From the NCBI RefSeq assembly GCF_030867145.1, contig NC_134427.1:19491001-19555000 (forward strand): a stretch of 64,000 nt of DNA, written 5' to 3'. Below are positions 58,001-64,000 of this stretch, in pieces. The notes beneath the pieces are model-generated. The model was not told the origin of the DNA and did no database searches. It worked only from the letters and a program-made list of their open reading frames with translations. This stretch comes from Opisthocomus hoazin (taxonomy: Eukaryota; Chordata; Aves; Opisthocomiformes; Opisthocomidae). Both the position numbers and the translations under genes were made by a program. Position 1 is the first letter of the stretch, and each line of letters opens with the position of its first letter.

Positions 58001-61000
58001 TTCCTACTGTCTTGTCACTAAAATATTATGCTGAGAACAAACTGCCTCTCAGTTTTGTTTACTGGATGTTAAATTGTTAGTTTACAGCATGCTGGAATAA
58101 AGAAACAGAAAAAAATCCCCTGTCCATTAGTGCAAATGCTCCACCAGCAAGCTGTAAACATCAATGCAGACTCCAAAGGAGAAAAGAAAAACGACAAATC
58201 TGTGTATGAGCAGGATCTCGCATCTGCAGGAACTGTGACTCTGGGACTGCACAGGTGCAGAATAGCAATGTGTCTCTTCAGACATGTCCCTTGCAAGCCT
58301 GCTGTATATCTTACTTGGTTAGAGCAGGAAAGTCATGCAACAGCCAAAATCCAGCAAGTAAAATTCAGCGCAGGTCAACTGAAGCTACACGGAGCTCATC
58401 CAGTTTAAACCAGCTAAGAACCCGGCCTTATTTAATTTGGCACTGTGGGCCTCAATTTTTAGTGACAAAAAGCTGAGCTGTTTTAATCGAAAACTGAGGC
58501 TCTGTGTCCTTTCCCCTGTAAGGTATAAATTCGGATTGGCTGGCAGTGAGAACTATGAAAGATTTTTTATACTATCTTGCTCAGCACTGCTAGCATTGTA
58601 AGATTTTTTATTATTATTATTATTTAATAACAGTTTTAAAAGATAAATTGGCTCATGTTTCAGAGAACTTTCTGAGACACTTACCACTCATGTGGCCCAA
58701 GTCGTGGGAAAGATGCTACTAACTGCTCATGGCAAAGCCAACAACCTTCACAGGGCCATGTTCACCCCAGCTGCCAGCAACAGAGTGGAACAGCAACGCA
58801 TCCGCAGCCGCCCGCAGCTCCAGTGACACAAGAGCCTTGAGTCTGCACCCGGTTACCGGGGCAAGGTCCAGACTCACACCTGTAGTGAGAAGAGCTGGTT
58901 GCTAGAGTTGAGGATTCCCTATAGAAATGGAGGAACGCAGGCATTTGTAGAGAGGAGTCACCCCATGCTACAACAGGTGAGGAAGAGTGTGGACCTCCTT
59001 CCTGAGGTGCCTCATCTTCTTTCACCAACTACGTCAGGAGCTGAGGCAATCCGGCCAGGGAGTCTCGCTTCGAAAGGTGGTAAGTGGAGTCTGGTCCCAA
59101 ACCAGACTCCTTTGAGACCACCGGTGGGTTTTATGGCTTATCTCATTCCAGCGGCCAGAAAGCCAAATAACCATGCAAAACCTGGTGGGCCCACGGAAAA
59201 TCCTTCTGGAAAGCAGACCTAGAGCCTGAGACCTCCAACAGGATGCCAAGACTGGTACTGATCAGTGTTAGCAGAGGAAACAGGTGAGAGTTCACCCGTG
59301 CATGAGATGGAACAGCCCTGACTGTGTACCGAGACATACTGCTCCAGTTGCAATACATATATTTGTGGCCATATGTGTTTAGGTTGAGGGCAGCGCTACA
59401 ACAGAGTGAAACCATCACAGTAAAGGAAACACTGTGCAGCTGCTCCTGCCACCACCGTTGCTCCAGGTTTGCTGTGCTGAACTGAGGATTCAGGCTAGAC
59501 ATATGGTGCTTACGGCAAAAAGCATCCCGAGAAATCTGTTCTCTGGCTTCCAAGACATGCAGTGACCCAGCTTACAGCAGACGACAACATGGAACAGAAG
59601 GTGACTTCTCCAAGAGAGGCAATGAGCAAAGGTTATCGTTTTCGGACAGAAATGTGCTGTTGATGGTTAAGTGACACTGCCTGACATCCCTTCCGCAGAC
59701 TGCCCCATCCCTGTCCTCTGGATGCTCTGCATGCTCCCTTCCCATCAGCAGAAAGCCATCAGACATACATGTTTGCTGCTAACCGGCTTTAAAAATGCAG
59801 TATGTTGTAAGAGGAAATAATACAGTGTCTCCTGCTGGGAACACATCTTGGCATGCCTTTAAAAATAAGCAAACAATAAATCTTCTTTCGTACAGAGGTT
59901 TCTTTGAAATATGAGTGAGTTTGCTGCCCTCTGGCCGTCCAAATCACATTTAAAACCTGGATTTCTCCTTGGTTCTGACAGGGTGTCCTAAATAAAGGCT
60001 ACGCTGCAGCGTGGTACCACCGAAGGAAAGATAACACAGAGGCGAAGCTGTTTGCAAGATACAGAATAAGGAGTAGCTGTTTCTCCACGTAAGGAGAATA
60101 TCTACAGCTACATTAGGCTGCAAGAGAAAGAACTCCCGTGAAGCAGAGCGAAGGACAGAGTTACCCACAGCGGCACAACCCTCCCCGCAGACGCTGTTTC
60201 ACCATCAGCGCTGCACAGCCCGCTGCGTTTCCCTGTGGGAAAGCTCGGCCAGGGCAGGGTACCAGGCCTTCCTGACCTACCCTCCCGCCGCTGAGAGATG
60301 CAGAGGCCGGCTTTGTTCACGGATCTGTCATGCGAAATGGGAAAACTCAGCAGAAGGGCTGCTGAGAGATACGAAGCTCCGCTCCGCTCCAGCGCAAGAC
60401 TCGGCACACAAACGTTCCAGGTCCGCAAAACCCCTCCTTGTCACAGTCAGCACGGCACATGGTCAGCTCTGGAATGCCCTTTTTTGCCCCCTATAACATG
60501 TGACATAATCTTGATTTCAGAATAAATATACCACAGGCAAAGTTCAAAATCTGAGCTCAACCTGTGTGTCATCCCCAGTACGAACTCCTAGGACATCCTA
60601 AGGGCTCCCTTCCCCAGCAACAGGCGCAGACTCTGCATGTCGCGATAGCTGATGATATTCAAAATTTGAGCTCCACCCGTGCATCATCCCCAGTTCAAAA
60701 TTTCAAAGTTCAAAATCTGAGCTCCACCTGTGTGTCATTCCCAGTACGAACTCCTAGGACATCCTAAGGGCTCCCTTCCCCAGCAACGGGCGCAGACTCT
60801 GCATGTCGTGACAGCTGATGACACCTTCACGCTGGGTTCTTTACCAGCACACAAGCTTTCAGCCAGTCCCTCACTTAGGCCATTTTTATGGATTGTACTG
60901 GGCCTTACGTCAGACCCCTAATGACACGCTCATTTTCCCAGTAGACTTTAAGCGCTGTAAGTAGACGTCTGTCTTGAGAGAAATCCCACTGAACTGCCAG

Positions 61001-64000
61001 GCACCAGTGCAAGAACTCCCATGATTTTTTCCAAAAACAAAAGCGTTTCAAAGCTGCTTATAACCAGAATTTTGAAGGACAAAATGCATTTGGAATTTTG
61101 TGCCTTGTTAATCAGAGCAGAAAAGAGAATTCTTAAGAATAATTCTATAAAAAAGAAAAAGGAACATTAGTTTGAAGATGATTTCTCATTACGAAAAACC
61201 AGGAGAAGTTTTTTCCTGTCCCCTTACAACAGCAGAGGTGTCCCTTCCCTTCCTCCCTCTCTCCCTCCACCAAACCATGCAAGGCTGAAACGCCCACCTG
61301 CGTGCATTCCCATCTCAGCAGGGTGCAAGGAGGTTTTAAGCCTCCAATGTACACAGAGCTTTTGTACTGCAAAAAAAAGTATCCAAATAGGCTGTTTACT
61401 TAACATGCGTGGAATAAAAGAGGACTCTGCCAGAATTTTATATGATTAAAATACAAAAAAAAAAAGCCTAAATGCATTATGCTGATATTTGCTTAGAGGA
61501 AGTATTGCTTTTGCTGTGTTTGCCTTGAGGGACTACTGCACAAAATGAGATTGCTTACAGGAACGAGACCACAGAAATAGCATTTTTGAAGGAAACAGGA
61601 AATATTTGCTGCATGTTCTTTGGTACTGCAAATTAAGCTGCTACAATGAGGGATAACGCATTTAAGGCATATAAAAAATATCACGTGGATTTGTGCTCAA
61701 TCACAATTAAACAAGTCCTTTTTAATTGTCAAGAGTCAGCCCTTGTGATGAACTCCCACACCATTTACATTTATCCCTTTGCTCAGTTCATGTGCTAAAA
61801 AAGGAAACACTTGCAAAAATGCAAGTAGCCTATGAATGGCATTTGAACTGCAAAAGACATTACATTATACAAATAAATTTATTTCTAGAAATTATCAACT
61901 AATTGCCAACTATATTACTAACATTATTATTATTGTTGTTAATACAATGTTGAAGTAGAAAAATTGGGAAGAGGTGTTGTCCTGCTTGGTTTTAAAGTCC
62001 AAACTGCAAGAAGCTGCTAATAGTTTTTAATCCTTTCTAAAGCCATATGATGACATATTCATGGTAGTTCTGTGCTTCAGCAGAGCCACTCCAAACAGTC
62101 AAAAACCATCAACAGGGCCACAAAAATAATGTAAATATTGTTTAAAATACTTTTTAAAAAATAAAAATTATGTGCATAATTGATTTGCTTTCTGGTTTTT
62201 GCTCTTTTAGGGTATATTTGGAACCATTTTAAGATTTTTCTATGCAACCGAAAGGATAGAAACAATCTTTCCTTAAAGAAAAACCAAACAGAATCTGACC
62301 TTTCATGTCATTATTCACCACCACCATGCCCAGACCTAGGGATTTAGGGAAAACCATTAATTATTACACGGTTGATGATAAATTTGACAATCCCGGTGCA
62401 CCTTAGGTCAACGTCTCCCCCCCAAGAAGCATCACCGTCATGAAGCACAGAGGCTGGACAGCAGCTGCCTCCAGCACGTGTGCTCGGCGGTGTCCTCCTC
62501 GCCCCCAGACCTCAGCCCTGCATCCACAGCCGTGCGCGCGGCTGACTTCAGTGCAGCCTCACTGACACCACAGGGCTCAAATCAAGGCAGCAAATGATCG
62601 TTCGCAAGGTCAGGGTCTTGCTGTCCCAGGAAGGCACTTTAATTGCATGTAATTACTGTTAGCAATGTACAGCCGCTCTAATCCGTCTGCTACAGGTCGG
62701 TGGTCAGCTGGGGTGTGACCTGACTCTCAAAATCACAGTGAGCTGAAAACAGCTTTTTCGAGAGATGCAAAGACAGTGACCGTGACGGATGCTGAGTGGA
62801 ACAGTCCTGGCTGGATATATGGCGTTAACCTGCAGAACGAAAGTGGGCAGAACGAAAAGCTAACGCTAGTTCAACACCAGTCACATCGGTGGTGCCAATA
62901 AATAAATCCCTGAACCAGATTTTAAGCCATTTGTTCTTTCTGGGGGCTGTCTGCTTACAGAATTTGAAGGTTTTCAGCATTTCTTACAGGCTTCAAGAAC
63001 ATATCATGTTACTTCTTGAGCATTATAGAAGAGGCCACCCAGGAGGAGCTTTGCATCACCTCTGGCACAGCAGCAAGCCAGCCGCGACGCGGGAGCGAGG
63101 ACATGGCCGCGGATGTGCAGGACCACAGCCTGGCTGTAGGAAGCACAAAACAAGACTTCTCCTGGCTCGAGGGAGCTGGGCTGCAGGGCACGGGCTGGCG
63201 TACAGCGTGCTGCAGCCACCGGCCACGGACCAGCGGCTTCTCCACCAACAGGACGTGTTTGCACAGCCGCAAAACCCTGCTGCTGCGAGCAAAGGCGTGA
63301 CAGGGAGGTAGCTGTGCCAGGCCAGGCTGCCCCACTGCTTTTATTAGCTCATTTGAATCAAATCGCTGCGTACAACTGGATTAGACAGTTGTTCTGCAAA
63401 GGTTACACCCTACGCACTATTAAGATTCATGTGTTTTTCAGATGAAGTCATCTGAGTGATCGCTTTTCCAGCTGCTCCCGTGATGTACGGGCCGCTGACA
63501 GTTTCATTTTCCACCGCTTCCCTCCAGTTTGCAAACTCGCTGCCTGCTTGATCACCGAAGGATAACCAGTGCTTCCAGAGAAGGCGATCTGCTGATACAC
63601 GGTGTGCGACAAAGCTGCTGGGCTACAGGATCAGAGTCCCGACCAGCTGATGGATAACCTTAGTTGCCTGCCACAAGCAAACCAAAGGCACGACAATGAA
63701 AGTACCTAGGTTTATCTCTGCCAGTCTTCCGCACTGTTTTTTATTCAGGATAGCTGATCCTCTGCTCAACAACTCCATCACATCGCATCATTGCACTGGC
63801 ATACTCGGTGTAATTAAAATGATTAAGACAACCCTAATGAGATTATTAACAAAGCAGGATAGGAAGCATGGTATCATTCTTCCTGAGAATTTAAACCAAC
63901 TAAACAAGTAACCTCCTCCCAGTACGAAGCTCCTGGGAATCAAAAGGAAAAGTCTCATCAAAACCAGGCACTAAGCAAGCAGTCACTCTTCACAGAATCA
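55019..64000. other. Intergenic DNA upstream of the Slp-like gene
   Basis: No gene is supportable. Contents are the tandem duplication at 60.5-60.8 kb, an AT-rich block at about 61.4-62.3 kb, and a CpG-bearing patch near 63.05-63.30 kb with overlapping random-looking ORFs. The last 14 bases look like the start of another minus-oriented CR1 tail cut by the window edge. Confidence 0.55.
60538..60828. repeat. 166-bp imperfect tandem duplication
   Basis: AGTTCAAAATCTGAGCT starts at 60541 and again at 60707. The following roughly 120 bases (through GCAGACTCTGCATGTCG and AGCTGATGA) are almost identical. A third, shorter copy of the leading segment lies between them at about 60657-60706. Confidence 0.92.

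Noticed and set aside
62889..63340. Overlapping ORFs on both strands near 63.1 kb
   Set aside because: No domain, no splice support, and open frames on both strands suggest GC-driven chance.
63987..64000. TCTTCACAGAATCA at the window edge, like the start of a minus-oriented CR1 tail
   Set aside because: Only 14 bases are visible, so it cannot be called as an element on its own.
1..64000. Search for CRISPR arrays, operons, integrases, phage or endogenous retroviral genes
   Set aside because: None is seen; the window is vertebrate chromosomal DNA, and no gag, pol or env frames or paired LTRs could be recognised.

Overview
The window is vertebrate nuclear DNA, very probably from a bird. The evidence is compact split genes with GT-AG introns, CpG-island promoters, and several CR1 retroposon copies ending in the typical CR1 3' sequence (CCATTCTATGATTCT type). 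Most of the 64 kb is non-coding. I can support two protein-coding genes, both on the minus strand, so transcription runs right to left.

Gene 1 is RAB39B, a two-exon gene. Its coding segments are 7383-7597 and 2743-3169, giving 213 aa. It starts in a strong CpG island (about 7.1-8.1 kb), and its 3' UTR and downstream flank fill the left end. Intron 1 carries a 25-base C run 17 bases beyond the 5' splice site and a 29-bp minisatellite.

Gene 2 is a synaptotagmin-like (Slp) gene, reconstructed here as 16 coding exons between 42297 and 18622. All reading phases are compatible and the product is 970 aa. It has an N-terminal Slp homology domain without a zinc finger, a long disordered linker encoded largely by one 1119-bp exon, and tandem C2A and C2B domains. 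A non-coding first exon with a good splice donor (54455) lies in a second CpG island at about 54.0-54.6 kb. The protein is closest to SYTL2 among family members I can recall. However, its N-terminal domain is too different from mammalian SYTL2 to be the simple orthologue, and it lies beside RAB39B, not in SYTL2's usual setting. I therefore treat it as a SYTL2-related paralogue without a known mammalian counterpart.

Layout: 1-2742 RAB39B 3' UTR and flank; 2743-8060 RAB39B body and promoter; 8484-8957 a CR1 element; about 9.0-18.6 kb intergenic, including probable 3' UTR of gene 2; 18622-42297 coding exons of gene 2; 42.3-54.5 kb its long 5' intron, with a CR1 copy at 48752-49096; 54.5-64 kb upstream intergenic DNA with minisatellites and a 166-bp tandem duplication. 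A decayed linker-histone-like pseudogene sits in one intron of gene 2. The two genes are functionally related in principle, since one encodes a Rab GTPase and the other a protein of a Rab-effector family, but nothing in the sequence shows that they act together.
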